Counted from the stretch's first letter, positions 51,447-61,238 are shown. The stretch: 64,000 bases of DNA from an uncultured Propionibacteriaceae bacterium (GCA_945911015.1 CAMDZW010000005.1:20832-84831); one strand, 5' to 3'. Program-made: numbers and translations. Notes: generated by a model not told the origin, from the letters alone.

Positions 51447-52857
51447 CGCCCACCCCCACCCCGGGAAGGTCCGTCTCCCGGGCTCGCAGTTCAGCAACGA
51501 TGGCGGCATAGGACGCCTCGTCGAGACGGTATCGGCGCCGCAGCACCACCCAGCTCAGCGCGACCAGCAGCATCGGCAGACCCATCATGGCGCCGGAGAA
51601 GATCCCGATCCCAGCGGGGGAGACATCGGCAGCCGAGGCGGCCTCGTTGACCCCGGACAGGATGAGCGTCAGCCCGACGATCCCGCTCGCCGCGGCGCTG
51701 GATGCCTTGTAGATGAAGGGCTGCAACGAGAAGGTGATCGACTCGTTGCGGCGGCCGAGCTTCCAATGGCCGTACTCCACCGAGTCCGCGATGAACATCA
51801 TCATCAGCAGTTGGATGAAGGCCTGGCCGGAGAACAACAGCACACCGGCGAACCCGATGACGACCATCGACGTCCCCGCCAACAGGAACACCCCGTAGCC
51901 CAGGACACAGGACACCGAGGCCACCAGATGCACGCGCCGACGCGACATCCGCGCCGAGACCAACGGGAAGATCAGCAGCCCGATGATCTGGGTGATGCCC
52001 AGGACGGCGGCGAAAACCGAGTACATGGCGGGATCGCCGTACACATAGGTGAAGTAGTAGATGCCCAGACTTGTGGTCACGGTGTAACCGGTCATGAACA
52101 ACACCATCGCCAGGGTGACCCACAGCAACTGGTCATTGCGCACGATCACCGAGACCAGATCGCGCAGAGGGGTCGAGGTGGCCACGGTGACCTCGACCTG
52201 CTGACGGGTGGTCACGACGGTGATCAACTGGAAGGCCAACATCACCACGGACACGACGACCGCGAGGGCGAACCATGCCTGCTGCGCCGAACCGAGACGG
52301 TCGGTCAGTGCCCCGGTGACCGGCACGATGGCCACCACCAGGGCGAACAGGCCGACATTGGCGCAGATCCGTGCCACCACACCGATCCGTTCCCGGTCGG
52401 TCTGGTTCCGCGACAGCGACGGCACCATGCCGTAGTAGGAGATGTCGTTGACCGTGTAGGCGATCTCCCACACCAGGTAGACGCCGATGAACACGACCAC
52501 GAAAGCGGTGCCGCTGACTCCCCAGTCGGAGAACATCACCACCGTCGCGCCCGCCCAGGCCACCGCGCCACCGGCGATCCACGGTTTGAACTTGCCCCAA
52601 CGGGACCGGGTGTTGTCCACCACCAGACCCATCACCGGGTCGTTCACCGCGTCGAACAGGCGCATCAGCACCAGGACGGCGGTGATGGCAGCCAGGGTCG
52701 AGTTCGAGACCTGGACCACCTCGGTGAGGTAGACCATCAAGAACATGGTCACCATCGCCGCGACCATGTCCCGGCCGAGGGTGCCCAGCCCAAATCCCCA
52801 GATGTTGCGACGACGCACCGGCACCTCGACCGGCGCGGGGCCAGGGTGGATGGTCAT
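51433..52857 (-). CDS. GPH-family glycoside/pentoside/hexuronide:cation symporter
   Basis: 474 residues with about 12 hydrophobic segments. The family signature is LMRLFDAVNDPVMGLVVDNT followed by RSRWGKFKPWI after helix 2. It imports glycosides or uronides with H+ or Na+. ATGA overlap with the PHP gene upstream. It presumably brings in the substrate of the adjacent GH13 enzyme. A second, different GPH gene opens the same operon. Confidence 0.92.
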   Translation of the reverse strand: MTIHPGPAPVEVPVRRRNIWGFGLGTLGRDMVAAMVTMFLMVYLTEVVQVSNSTLAAITAVLVLMRLFDAVNDPVMGLVVDNTRSRWGKFKPWIAGGAVAWAGATVVMFSDWGVSGTAFVVVFIGVYLVWEIAYTVNDISYYGMVPSLSRNQTDRERIGVVARICANVGLFALVVAIVPVTGALTDRLGSAQQAWFALAVVVSVVMLAFQLITVVTTRQQVEVTVATSTPLRDLVSVIVRNDQLLWVTLAMVLFMTGYTVTTSLGIYYFTYVYGDPAMYSVFAAVLGITQIIGLLIFPLVSARMSRRRVHLVASVSCVLGYGVFLLAGTSMVVIGFAGVLLFSGQAFIQLLMMMFIADSVEYGHWKLGRRNESITFSLQPFIYKASSAAASGIVGLTLILSGVNEAASAADVSPAGIGIFSGAMMGLPMLLVALSWVVLRRRYRLDEASYAAIVAELRARETDLPGVGVGDEPR

Positions 52858-54089
52858 GGGCTGATCGCCAACAGTCCGCGGTCGGGACCATTCAACCGGT
52901 ATGGGCCACGTCCGGCCCGGTCCAGTGAGATCCGCACGTGCGGCCCGGTGATCAGTTGCTGACGTCCTTCGATGTCGCTGAGCACGGCACCCTCAGCGTC
53001 GAGGACCACCAACTCGTCGCCCACCCGCAGCAACAGTGCCGCGGTCGGGCCGGGCCAGGAGATCGCGGTACGTCCCGCGGTGACCCCGGCCATCAACGCC
53101 TCGGGATCTCGTGACTCCGCCGCCACCCAAGTGGTCGGAGTTCCGGGCAGATAGCCATGGTCTGGATTGTGGTAGTCACTGCCACCGAGCAGGATCGCAT
53201 CCTGGCGCCACCACGGCCACAACCCCCACGGCAGGGTCGAGGTCAGATCCCGGAACCAGCCGATGTGCCACAACTCCAGCGCAGCCGGCTGCTGGGCCAG
53301 TTGGTGTTCCCAGGCCCACTCACCCTCCAGCGGATGATTGATGCTCACCAAGCCGCCGCGGTCACGGGCCTCGGTGATCCACTGGGCCGGGGGTGTTCGG
53401 AAGTCCACGAATCCGATGTCGCCGAAGACATTGGCGTGACCGCGGGGTGTGGTCACCTCCTGACCGGGCAGCAGGGTGATGTCCAGTGCCGCACCGATCC
53501 CGTCGAGCAGCCGATGGTGCGAGACAGTGTTGTGTTCGGTCACCGCCAGGAAGTCCAGCCCATTGCGTACGGCCAGCGCCGCCAGTTCGCCGAGGGACTG
53601 TTCACCGTCGGAGTGGGTGCTGTGGGCGTGGAAGTCCCCGGCAAACCACTGCAGTCCGGGCTCGGCCGGGAGGTCACGGGTGTGCCCACGTGGTGCGGCT
53701 TCAGCCGGCGGGACCGGCGCCGGGTCCGGCTCGAGACGGGTCTCGGCGGGGGAGATGATCTCCACCACGACTTCGATCGGCTCGGGCGGGAGCCGGTAGA
53801 GCCCGAGCTGCACCGACCATTCACCGGATTCGAGCTCGCCGGGCAGATAGCCCGGAGTTGCCTCCCGGGGGCCGATCACGAACCGGTCCCGAGCGCCACC
53901 GGACCAGCCGCGCCACCCGTGCGGACCCTCGCACCCCAGGTCGATCACGGCGGCGTCACGGTCATGGGACAGCCGTACCTCGATGGTGTCGTCGCCGGGG
54001 GCGACGTCGAACCGGACAGCCAGGTACGGCGTGGCGAGCTGGTCGGCCAGGCCGAGCCGAAGGCGGTGGACGGTGTGCGACATGGTCAC
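52854..54089 (-). CDS. PHP-domain metallohydrolase (CehA/McbA family)
   Basis: 411 residues. The C-terminal two thirds form a PHP domain: FAGDFHAHSTHSDGEQSL, FLAVTEHNTVSHHRLL, LLPGQEVTTPRGHANVFG and SINHPLEGEW provide the metal ligands. The first 130 residues are beta-rich and unlike the core. CehA-type enzymes hydrolyse phosphoesters or carbamates. In this operon it may act on a modified sugar, an inference from context. It overlaps both neighbours by ATGA. Confidence 0.85.
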   Translation of the reverse strand: MTMSHTVHRLRLGLADQLATPYLAVRFDVAPGDDTIEVRLSHDRDAAVIDLGCEGPHGWRGWSGGARDRFVIGPREATPGYLPGELESGEWSVQLGLYRLPPEPIEVVVEIISPAETRLEPDPAPVPPAEAAPRGHTRDLPAEPGLQWFAGDFHAHSTHSDGEQSLGELAALAVRNGLDFLAVTEHNTVSHHRLLDGIGAALDITLLPGQEVTTPRGHANVFGDIGFVDFRTPPAQWITEARDRGGLVSINHPLEGEWAWEHQLAQQPAALELWHIGWFRDLTSTLPWGLWPWWRQDAILLGGSDYHNPDHGYLPGTPTTWVAAESRDPEALMAGVTAGRTAISWPGPTAALLLRVGDELVVLDAEGAVLSDIEGRQQLITGPHVRISLDRAGRGPYRLNGPDRGLLAISP

Positions 54090-54904
54090 CAGCCTGTCAT
54101 GAGACGGATCTGTTCTCGGTCGAGCGCTTCGGCGAACACCGGGTCGCGCAGCAGTCGGCCCTCCCAGACCCGTACCGGATCACCGCTGGCGGTGTCGCCG
54201 CGCGTGGGGTGGAGGAAGAGCTCGCTCACCCCGTCCGGCAGCGCGGCCAGCTGAGCCAGAGTCTGCTCGCGCAACGCGGCGTAGTCGCCCAACTCCTTGG
54301 CCGTACGACGATTGGTCACCATGGTCTGGGGAAGCCGTACCCCCAGGGCGTCAGCCAGCTCGACCGCCCGGATGTGGGCCGAGCGCAGAGGCTCGGGAAG
54401 CGGCCCACCGATGTACGGCTCCGGATCGCGCGGCAGTCGGAACGCCAACCCGTGCTGGGCACACCACCGCAGGGCCGGCTCCAGCCAGGATCGGCCGTGC
54501 AGTCCGTACAGGGTGCCGGCATGCGAGTCCGCTGCCACCACCGTGAAGCCCTGACCTTGCAGCCAGGCCAACTGGGCGTCGAGTTCGCCGAGCACCTCTT
54601 CGGTCTCGCCCCGAGCACCCACCACGAACGGGTCGTACGGGAAGGTCCCGTCCTCGGCAAGACTCGGCACAGCACCACCCAAGGGCCGCCAGGCCGGCAG
54701 ACCGGCTTCACTGGTCAGGGTCAGATGCAGCCGCGGTGTGATCGCCGTGGCGGTGATCCGGGCGGCAGCGTCGGCCGAGTGCGGGGAGACCGGGATCAGT
54801 GTGGTTGCGGTGATCCGTCCGTCATCGGCAAGGTGGACGATCTCGTCGGTGGTGGCCGGCTCCCGTCCCAGATCGTCTGCGGTGATCACCAGTGCACGAC
54901 TCAT
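54086..54904 (-). CDS. ChbG/HpnK (YdjC)-family carbohydrate deacetylase
   Basis: 272 residues. RALVITADDLGREPATTDEI carries the metal-binding DD pair, HLTLTSEAG the His, and VVAADSHAGTLYGLHG the second His region, with ELFLHPTRGD near the end. The family removes N-acetyl groups from mono- or disaccharides such as diacetylchitobiose. Its presence implies an N-acetylated amino sugar in the operon's substrate. ATGA overlaps on both sides. Confidence 0.9.
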   Translation of the reverse strand: MSRALVITADDLGREPATTDEIVHLADDGRITATTLIPVSPHSADAAARITATAITPRLHLTLTSEAGLPAWRPLGGAVPSLAEDGTFPYDPFVVGARGETEEVLGELDAQLAWLQGQGFTVVAADSHAGTLYGLHGRSWLEPALRWCAQHGLAFRLPRDPEPYIGGPLPEPLRSAHIRAVELADALGVRLPQTMVTNRRTAKELGDYAALREQTLAQLAALPDGVSELFLHPTRGDTASGDPVRVWEGRLLRDPVFAEALDREQIRLMTGW

Positions 54905-56268
54905 GCTGTTTCCTCGCTCACCGGTGTCGTTTCGGTCAGGGGTGTGGTGTCAGGAACCCGTACGAAACGGGCCGCGACCGCGCCGATCACGGTCAGTACG
55001 AACGGGTAGACCGTCAGATAGACCCGGAACGCCATCCCCGGGTCATCGCCGGGATCGGCACCGGAGTTGTAGCCGAAGAAGATGCCGAGCGAGGTCAGCG
55101 CGAGCCCGGTGACCACCCCGTTCAGACGACCGAAGAATCCGAAGGCCGACAGGAACAAGCCCTCCCGGTGCTCGCCGTGGGTGGCGGCGTCGCCGTCCAG
55201 CACCCGGGCGACAATCAGGTCGTTGGTGGCCAACATGCCGGCCCACCCGATGCCCAGCACCACACCGGCCAGGATCCCGGTGATCAGGTCGACCGCCAGG
55301 AACAACGCGACGAAACCGGCGGCGAGCGCCCAGAACGCGATCCGCCACACCCGCGGGGCACCGAAGCGTGCCACCACCCGGGTCCAGCCGAACAGCGCTG
55401 CCGCGGTCACCGCGATCACCGCGCCCTGTAGGTAGAGGGCATTGGCGACTGGCAGCCCCAGGCTGTACCGCACGTACAACTGGACCCCGCTCAACACGAT
55501 CGCCATCGAGATCCCGTAGCAGGCGCCGACCAGACCGACCTGCCAGAACAGCCGGTTGCGCACCACCGACAGGATCGCCGGCAGCAGCCGCGGCCGCTCG
55601 CGGGTGGAGTAGCGCGGATTCTCCTTGGCTGACAGGGCCATGAACACGATCACCACGGTCGCGATCGCGCCGTAGATGATCGCGGTGGTGGTGAATCCTT
55701 CGGTGGTGGTCTCGGTCCCGAACACCCGTGTGGTCAGCAGCGGGGTGAGCGCCAGCGAGATCACCAGAGCCACCAGCTGGAAGCCCTGTCGCAGTGAGTT
55801 GGCCACGGCGCGGCGCCGCTCGCCGGGGAACAGTTCGGGCAGCAGCGCGCCGTAGTTGGCGTTGAGCAGGGAGTCGAAGGCCTCGCACAGGATCGCGAAC
55901 ACCGCAAACCACAGCACCACACCGATCCCCTCCAACGAGGACGGGGCGGAGAAGAAGGCCACCATGCACGCCGCCAGCAGCGGTCCACCGGCCAGCAGCC
56001 ACGGTCGACGCCGCCCGAACCGGGTCCGGGTCCGGTCCGACAGGAACCCGAGCACCGGATTGTCCAGCGCGTCAATGATCGCGTAGACCACCATCACGAT
56101 TCCGTACGCCCGGACATCCATCCCCAGGATGTCTACGTAGTAGAGGATCATCGACCCCTTGATCAGGTTGATCGGGATCGAGGTGCCGAACATGCCGATG
56201 GCATAACGCCACGCCGGTGTCGGTGCAGCACTGCTGCGATGCTGGTCCACGAACGAAGTCAAGACCAC
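54901..56268 (-). CDS. GPH-family/MFS sugar:cation symporter
   Basis: 455 residues with about 12 hydrophobic segments. The GPH signature reads VVYAIIDALDNPVLGFLSDR and RTRFGRRRPWLLAG. First gene of the five-gene coupled operon. The start is GTG 56268, with another in-frame GTG at 56250. It differs clearly from the second GPH protein of the operon, so two substrates or two steps of import are likely. Divergent from ilvE with 76 bp between starts. Confidence 0.9.
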   Translation of the reverse strand: MVLTSFVDQHRSSAAPTPAWRYAIGMFGTSIPINLIKGSMILYYVDILGMDVRAYGIVMVVYAIIDALDNPVLGFLSDRTRTRFGRRRPWLLAGGPLLAACMVAFFSAPSSLEGIGVVLWFAVFAILCEAFDSLLNANYGALLPELFPGERRRAVANSLRQGFQLVALVISLALTPLLTTRVFGTETTTEGFTTTAIIYGAIATVVIVFMALSAKENPRYSTRERPRLLPAILSVVRNRLFWQVGLVGACYGISMAIVLSGVQLYVRYSLGLPVANALYLQGAVIAVTAAALFGWTRVVARFGAPRVWRIAFWALAAGFVALFLAVDLITGILAGVVLGIGWAGMLATNDLIVARVLDGDAATHGEHREGLFLSAFGFFGRLNGVVTGLALTSLGIFFGYNSGADPGDDPGMAFRVYLTVYPFVLTVIGAVAARFVRVPDTTPLTETTPVSEETA

Positions 56269-56321
56269 CGATGCGCGGACGGCAACCCCTGCGCGTCGAT
56301 GAGACAGTCGCAGCTCGACTA

Positions 56322-56338
56322 CTAGGGCGTCCTAGCAT
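56322..56338. promoter_or_regulatory. ilvE leaderless -10 element overlapped by a CTAGG palindrome
   Basis: CTAGG-GCGT-CCTAG (56322-56335) is a perfect palindrome. TAGCAT at 56333-56338 ends 6 nt before the ilvE GTG and overlaps it, so a regulator bound here could block transcription or also control the divergent operon. Confidence 0.5.
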
Positions 56339-56344
56339 TTTCGG

Positions 56345-57436
56345 GTGACGACAATCTCGGTGACCCGTACGGGCACTCCCACCGCTGCCGACGAGCGGGC
56401 CGCCATCCTTGCCGACCCGGGATTCGGGCGACACTTCACCGATCACGTGGCCTCGGCCCGGTGGACCGGCGACGGCTGGACCGAGCCGACGATCAGCCCG
56501 CTCGCCGACCTGGCCATGCATCCAGCAGCTGCGGTCATGCACTACGGCCAATCGATCTTCGAAGGTCTCAAGGCCTACCGTCACGCCGACGACTCGGTGT
56601 GGCTGTTCCGTCCGGACCGCAATGCGGCCCGGTTTGCCCGTTCGGCCGAGCGGCTGTCCATGCCGACCCTGCCCACCGAACTCTTCGTCTCAGCAGCGAC
56701 CGAACTGGTCGCCACCGACCGTGACTGGGTGGCTGCTCCCACTCCGACCGCAGGCGGCCCGGGAGAGCAGAGCCTCTACCTGCGGCCGTTCATGTTTGCC
56801 GATGAGGCCTTCATCGGGGTCCGGCCGGCCAAGGCGTACACCTTCATCACGATGGCCAGCCCGGCCGGGCCGTACTTTCCCGGCGGCATCACTGGGGTGA
56901 AGCTGTGGGTGTGTCGGGACTGGACCCGGGCTGCGCTCGGCGGCACGGGTGCGGCCAAGTGTGGCGGGAACTATGCCGCCAGTCTGATCGCCCAGCAACA
57001 AGCCCAGGCCCAGGGCTGCGACCAGGTGTTGTGGCTCGACGTCGACCGCCGACATGTCGAGGAGTCCGGCACCATGAACCTCTGCCTGGTCACCGTGGAC
57101 GGCGAGCTCGTCACCCCGCAGTCCGAGACCATCCTCGACGGTGTCACCCGTGACTCGCTGCTCACCCTCGCCGCCGACCATGGACTCACCCCGGTGCAAC
57201 GCCCGGTCGAGATCGCCGAGCTGCTGAGTCGTATCGATGACCGTACGGTGAGCGAGGTCTTTGCCTGTGGCACGGCAGCCGTCGTCACCCCGGTCACCAG
57301 CCTGCTCGACGCCAAGGAGCACATCGTCGCCGACGGTGCTCCCGGGCCGCTCACCGTGGCGCTGCGCGAACACCTCCTGGATCTGCAGTTCGGTCGCCGC
57401 CCGGACCCGTACGGCTGGCTCCGTCAGATCTGCTAG
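56345..57436 (+). CDS. ilvE: branched-chain amino acid aminotransferase
   Basis: 363 residues of PLP fold type IV. HYGQSIFEGLKAYRHADDSV, the PLP lysine region GTGAAKCGGNYAASLIAQQQ, the Glu of VEESGTMNLCLV and ILDGVTRDSLLTLA are all typical of IlvE. It interconverts branched-chain amino acids and 2-oxo acids in the cytoplasm. It starts at GTG 56345 with TAGCAT 6 nt upstream and no ribosome site, so it is probably leaderless. Confidence 0.95.
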   Translation: MTTISVTRTGTPTAADERAAILADPGFGRHFTDHVASARWTGDGWTEPTISPLADLAMHPAAAVMHYGQSIFEGLKAYRHADDSVWLFRPDRNAARFARSAERLSMPTLPTELFVSAATELVATDRDWVAAPTPTAGGPGEQSLYLRPFMFADEAFIGVRPAKAYTFITMASPAGPYFPGGITGVKLWVCRDWTRAALGGTGAAKCGGNYAASLIAQQQAQAQGCDQVLWLDVDRRHVEESGTMNLCLVTVDGELVTPQSETILDGVTRDSLLTLAADHGLTPVQRPVEIAELLSRIDDRTVSEVFACGTAAVVTPVTSLLDAKEHIVADGAPGPLTVALREHLLDLQFGRRPDPYGWLRQIC

Positions 57437-57460
57437 GGCCAACGGTTTAGGCTGAGCCGC

Positions 57461-58330
57461 ATGTCTTCCGAACCCGCATCGACCTCGGTGTTGAAACGTT
57501 TGCCTGCGTACACCCAGCCGGTGCGGGAGACCCGCCTGTTCGCGTGGACCCCGGGCCTCGACACCTGGATCGCCCTGGCCTCGGTGCTGGGCATGTGGCT
57601 GCTGCACCTGATCGAGCACTGGCTCGCCCCGACCCACCCCACCGTCGGTGAGTCGATCCTGCTCTTCGCCGGCGCGGTGCTGCTGGCCTTCCTGTTGCCG
57701 ACCTGGATTGTCTGGCACCGGATGCGGCGTGACCTGGATGACTTGGGGCTCCAGCTGCGCCGCACCTGGTTGGCCGCAGCGATCAGTGCTGTGGTCGTGC
57801 TCGTCGCGCTGCCGGGGTTCTGGTTGGCGGCGGGGTCAGTGGGCGTCGACCCGATGTCCCAGCTCATCGGGCAGCTACTGGGGGTGTGGGAACCGTTCTT
57901 CCTCTTCGCCTGGGTCCTGCTGCGGATGAGAGATGCCTTCGGCGAGATCGCCGCGCCGGTCATCGCCGCCCTGGCCTACGGCTTCTACCATCTCGGCACC
58001 GAGGCGCTGGCCGACTCCCTCTTCCGGGTCGGGCTGGCCCTGCTGCCGGCGATCGCCTTCGCCGTCACCCGGTCCCTGCTGGCTGTGCTTCCCTTCACCT
58101 GGGCCATGGTCACCGGCCTGGTCTCCATGGCCCGTGGCATCGAGTACACCGTCGACCAGACCGCCCTGGCGGTCGTGCTGCTCATCATCCAGGTCGGCAT
58201 CGTCATTTTCTCCTACCGCCGACATCCCGGTGACCTGGTCAAGGATCGGGGATCCAACGCACCCGACGACCGCGGCGCGTCCGAGATCAGGGCACGGGCG
58301 AGCCGAGAGAAGTATCGTCGGCGCTCATGA
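57461..58330 (+). CDS. polytopic membrane protein, CPBP-protease-like
   Basis: 289 residues with about seven hydrophobic segments. WEPFFLFAWVLLRMRDAFGE and ALAYGFYHLGTEALADS resemble the Glu and Phe-x-x-x-His motifs of CPBP intramembrane proteases, but the usual EE pair is not present, so activity is doubtful. A charged C-terminal tail follows the last helix. TAGGCT (57448-57453) ends 7 nt before the ATG with no Shine-Dalgarno, so it is probably leaderless. It overlaps the kinase gene by 4 bp. Confidence 0.72.
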   Translation: MSSEPASTSVLKRLPAYTQPVRETRLFAWTPGLDTWIALASVLGMWLLHLIEHWLAPTHPTVGESILLFAGAVLLAFLLPTWIVWHRMRRDLDDLGLQLRRTWLAAAISAVVVLVALPGFWLAAGSVGVDPMSQLIGQLLGVWEPFFLFAWVLLRMRDAFGEIAAPVIAALAYGFYHLGTEALADSLFRVGLALLPAIAFAVTRSLLAVLPFTWAMVTGLVSMARGIEYTVDQTALAVVLLIIQVGIVIFSYRRHPGDLVKDRGSNAPDDRGASEIRARASREKYRRRS

Positions 58331-59826
58331 GCACAGGATCCGCCGCACGCATCGGCTTCGTCGGTGTCGACATCGGCACCTCTTCCAGCAAGGCCGTCCT
58401 CACCGATGGAGACGGTCGCGTCCTGGCCACGGCACGTCGCGACCACCAGGTCACCATGCCCCGTCCCGGGTGGTTCGAGTTCGATGCGGAGACCGCCTGG
58501 TCCGAGACCGTCTCGATGGTCAATGAGCTCGCCGCCACCGGGATCGACATCGGCGGGTTGACGGTGTCCGCGATGGGACCGTGTGTGGTCGTCACCGGCG
58601 AGGACCTGGTCCCGTTGCGGCCGACCATCCTCTACGGTGTCGACACCCGTGCATCGGCCGAGATCGTTGCCCTGGAAGAAGAGTTCGGCGCCGACGAGAT
58701 CCTGCGGCTCAGCGGCAAGGTTCTCTCCTCGCAGGCGACCGGACCGAAACTGCGCTGGATCGCTCGACAGGAGCCCGACATCTGGGCCCGGAGCACCCGC
58801 TGGCATTCGCTCTCGTCATGGATCGTGGCCCGGTTGACTGGCGCCCACGTCCTGGACCACACCAATGCCAGCCAGGCCGACCCGCTCTACGACGTCACCA
58901 CCCAGACCTGGCTCCCGGACCAGGTGAAGGCGGTCACCGAGCATCTGGCTGTCCCCGACCTGGTCTGGCCGGGCGAGGTCGTCGGTGGTCTGCTTCCCGA
59001 GCCCGCCGAGGCCATGAACGTACGACCGGGGCTGCCGGTCTGTGCCGGGGCCGTCGATGCCTGGGTCGAGGGGCACAGTGTCGGGGTGCGGCATCGCGGT
59101 GACGTGATGGCGATGTACGGCACGACCATGTTCCTCACCCAGATCGTCGACCGTTCCCTGACCGATCCGAGCATCTGGAGCACGGCCGGGGTCGAACCGG
59201 GCAGCCGCACGCTGGCCGCGGGCATGTCGACCTCGGGCAGCGTGACCGCTTGGCTGCAGCGCCTCTTCGGTGAGGCCCCCTATGAGGACCTGATCGCCGA
59301 GGCTGCCGCATCGCCGCCAGGCGCCCGGGGGCTGCTGCTGTTGCCGTACTTCGCCGGAGAACGGAGCCCCATCTTCGACCCGGACGCGCGTGGGGTGATC
59401 TCCGGCCTGACGCTGCGGCACACCCGAGGAGACCTGTTCCGGGCCGGCTATGAGGGCATCGGGTACGGGATCGGCCAGATCTTCGGCCTGCTCGAAGACG
59501 CCGGTGAACCCGTGCAGCGAGTGGTGGCGGTCGGCGGCGGCGCCCAGTCCCGCCTGTGGGTCCAGATCGTCGCCGATGTCACCGGGCATGTTCAGACAGT
59601 GCCCGAAGTCACCATCGGAGCTGCGTACGGCGACGCCCTGCTCTCCGCGGTGGGCGCCGGGGCCGCCGACCCGGCCACCGACTGGACCCAGGTCCGCGAG
59701 ATCATCGAACCCGACCCGGAACATCGGGCCCGCTATGTCGAGTTGGCCCGGATCCAGGCCGAGGCCTATCCGGCCCTGAAGGCCCAGATGCATGCCCTGG
59801 CAAGGATCCAGCACGACTGTTGGTGA
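58327..59826 (+). CDS. FGGY-family carbohydrate kinase (xylulokinase/gluconokinase-like)
   Basis: 499 residues. The ATP-binding fold begins FVGVDIGTSSSKAVLTDGDG. MPRPGWFEFDAETAW is the FGGY N-terminal motif, LYGVDTRAS contains the catalytic Asp region, and VVAVGGGAQSRLWVQIVADV is the C-terminal phosphate motif. It phosphorylates a sugar or polyol, with the exact substrate undetermined. ATG overlaps the upstream stop; TATCGT 8 nt before the ATG could add an internal leaderless start. Confidence 0.92.
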   Translation: MSTGSAARIGFVGVDIGTSSSKAVLTDGDGRVLATARRDHQVTMPRPGWFEFDAETAWSETVSMVNELAATGIDIGGLTVSAMGPCVVVTGEDLVPLRPTILYGVDTRASAEIVALEEEFGADEILRLSGKVLSSQATGPKLRWIARQEPDIWARSTRWHSLSSWIVARLTGAHVLDHTNASQADPLYDVTTQTWLPDQVKAVTEHLAVPDLVWPGEVVGGLLPEPAEAMNVRPGLPVCAGAVDAWVEGHSVGVRHRGDVMAMYGTTMFLTQIVDRSLTDPSIWSTAGVEPGSRTLAAGMSTSGSVTAWLQRLFGEAPYEDLIAEAAASPPGARGLLLLPYFAGERSPIFDPDARGVISGLTLRHTRGDLFRAGYEGIGYGIGQIFGLLEDAGEPVQRVVAVGGGAQSRLWVQIVADVTGHVQTVPEVTIGAAYGDALLSAVGAGAADPATDWTQVREIIEPDPEHRARYVELARIQAEAYPALKAQMHALARIQHDCW

Positions 59827-59845
59827 GCGCCACGACGGATGGTCC

Positions 59846-60397
59846 TCAGCTCAGACGGGCCAGGGCCGGTTTGACCAGTTCGGCCATCTCGCCGACCGGA
59901 TCGGGGAAGGTGTCGATCGGCCACCACCTGACGTCGTGGGACTCCTCGCTGACCACCGGCACCGCATCGTCGGGGGCGACCGCGACGAACCGGACATCGA
60001 AATGCCTGGTCGGCGGTGAGTCCCGACAGGTCACCGGATGGACATCGAGATGGACCGGATCCCTGTCCAGCAACAGGTCTGGGACACCCGACTCCTCCAC
60101 GGCCTCCCGCAGGGCAGCATCGGCCAAGGACGCGTCGCCGACCTCGAGATGCCCACCGAACTGCAACCACCGTCCGATCCTCCCGTGGTGGGTGAGTAGT
60201 ACGTGGCGGCGTGACTCATCCACCACCAGGGTGGAAGCGGTCAGGTGCCCGGGCTCGCAGGTCCGCAGGCAGGCATCGGTGCGGGCCAGCAGCAGCCCAA
60301 CATAGGCCTCGCGCAGGGCGGCCTGGCTGTGGCTCGGTGGGGTCCATCCGCGCAGCGTCGCCAGGGCCGAGGTGTGCAGACTTTCCTGTGGAGACAA
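59846..60397 (-). CDS. NUDIX hydrolase
   Basis: About 183 residues. The Nudix box is GGHLEVGDASLADAALRE followed by AVEESGV; the first box Glu is replaced by Asp in the GD variant common in one actinobacterial subgroup. The family hydrolyses nucleoside diphosphates linked to other groups. The start is uncertain: no ATG lies in frame after the upstream SIP stop (60405), and TTG 60397 is the first reasonable codon. A longer frame to 60508 would overlap the SIP gene by about 100 bp. Confidence 0.8.
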   Translation of the reverse strand: MSPQESLHTSALATLRGWTPPSHSQAALREAYVGLLLARTDACLRTCEPGHLTASTLVVDESRRHVLLTHHGRIGRWLQFGGHLEVGDASLADAALREAVEESGVPDLLLDRDPVHLDVHPVTCRDSPPTRHFDVRFVAVAPDDAVPVVSEESHDVRWWPIDTFPDPVGEMAELVKPALARLS

Positions 60398-60404
60398 GGA
60401 ACCG

Positions 60405-61238
60405 TCAGATCTTGCCGATGGGCTCGCGCTTCTCCGCCTGGAAGGCGTCCTCGCGGCGACCATAGGCCCAGTAGGCCGACAGCGACAGCCGGGATCGATC
60501 CACGCCACGCTCGTCGGTCAGGTAGGGGCGTAGCTGCTTCATCGCGCCCCGCTCGCCATGGGCGAAGACCTGCACCGTGCCGTCACGCCACGGCATCGCC
60601 CGTACGGCATCGATCAACAGATCAGTGGTGCCCGGAGCCGCCGAGCCGCGGTGCAGCCAGATGATCTCGACCCCGGCCGGTGCGGAGATCTCGATGTGGT
60701 CCTCCTCGCCGTAGGTCTCCAGGAAGCAGGTGCCGATCGCATCGGAGGGCATCTGCTCCAAGGCTGAGGCAATCGCCGGGAAGGCCGACTCGTCCCCGGC
60801 GAGGACATGCCAGTCGACGTCGGGGTCAGGTGCGTATCCGCCGCCGATGCCCAACAGGACAAGAGGGTCACCGGGTTCGGCCGTGAGGGCCCACGGTCCG
60901 GCCACGCCCTTGTCGCCGTGCACGACGAAGTCGACCCAGATCTGGCCTTGGTCGAGGTTGAACTTGCGGATCGAGTAGGTCCGCACCGACGGCAGCTGCT
61001 CGACCGGGAGGGTCTCGCGAAGAGCGGCCATGTCGTACGGCGGGGTGAGACCGAGCGTGCGGTCAGCAAAAATCATCTTGGCGTAGGCATCGGTCAGGCC
61101 GTTGTTCTCGATCTTGTCGATCCCTGGGCCGCCGGCGACGATCCGCACCAGATGCGGGGTCAGCTGGATCCGCTCGATCACCTCCAACACAGTCTGGGGG
61201 CGTTCGCGGCGTTCGCGGCGGTCACGAGGGGCGGCCAT
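60405..61238 (-). CDS. siderophore-interacting protein (second copy)
   Basis: 277 residues of the ViuB/SIP family. The FAD motif is VRTYSIRKFNLDQGQIWVDF, then DKGVAGPWALTAEPGD, and the C-terminal SIP domain ends with LSAYWAYGRREDAF. It reduces ferric siderophores. An iron box lies 29-47 bp upstream of the ATG. It differs in length and sequence from the copy at 2412, so the two may serve different siderophores. Confidence 0.93.
   Translation of the reverse strand: MAAPRDRRERRERPQTVLEVIERIQLTPHLVRIVAGGPGIDKIENNGLTDAYAKMIFADRTLGLTPPYDMAALRETLPVEQLPSVRTYSIRKFNLDQGQIWVDFVVHGDKGVAGPWALTAEPGDPLVLLGIGGGYAPDPDVDWHVLAGDESAFPAIASALEQMPSDAIGTCFLETYGEEDHIEISAPAGVEIIWLHRGSAAPGTTDLLIDAVRAMPWRDGTVQVFAHGERGAMKQLRPYLTDERGVDRSRLSLSAYWAYGRREDAFQAEKREPIGKI

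Noticed and set aside
51766..52962. 398-residue His/Asp-rich plus-strand frame
   Set aside because: Antisense of the GPH symporter; His-rich runs mirror hydrophobic codons.
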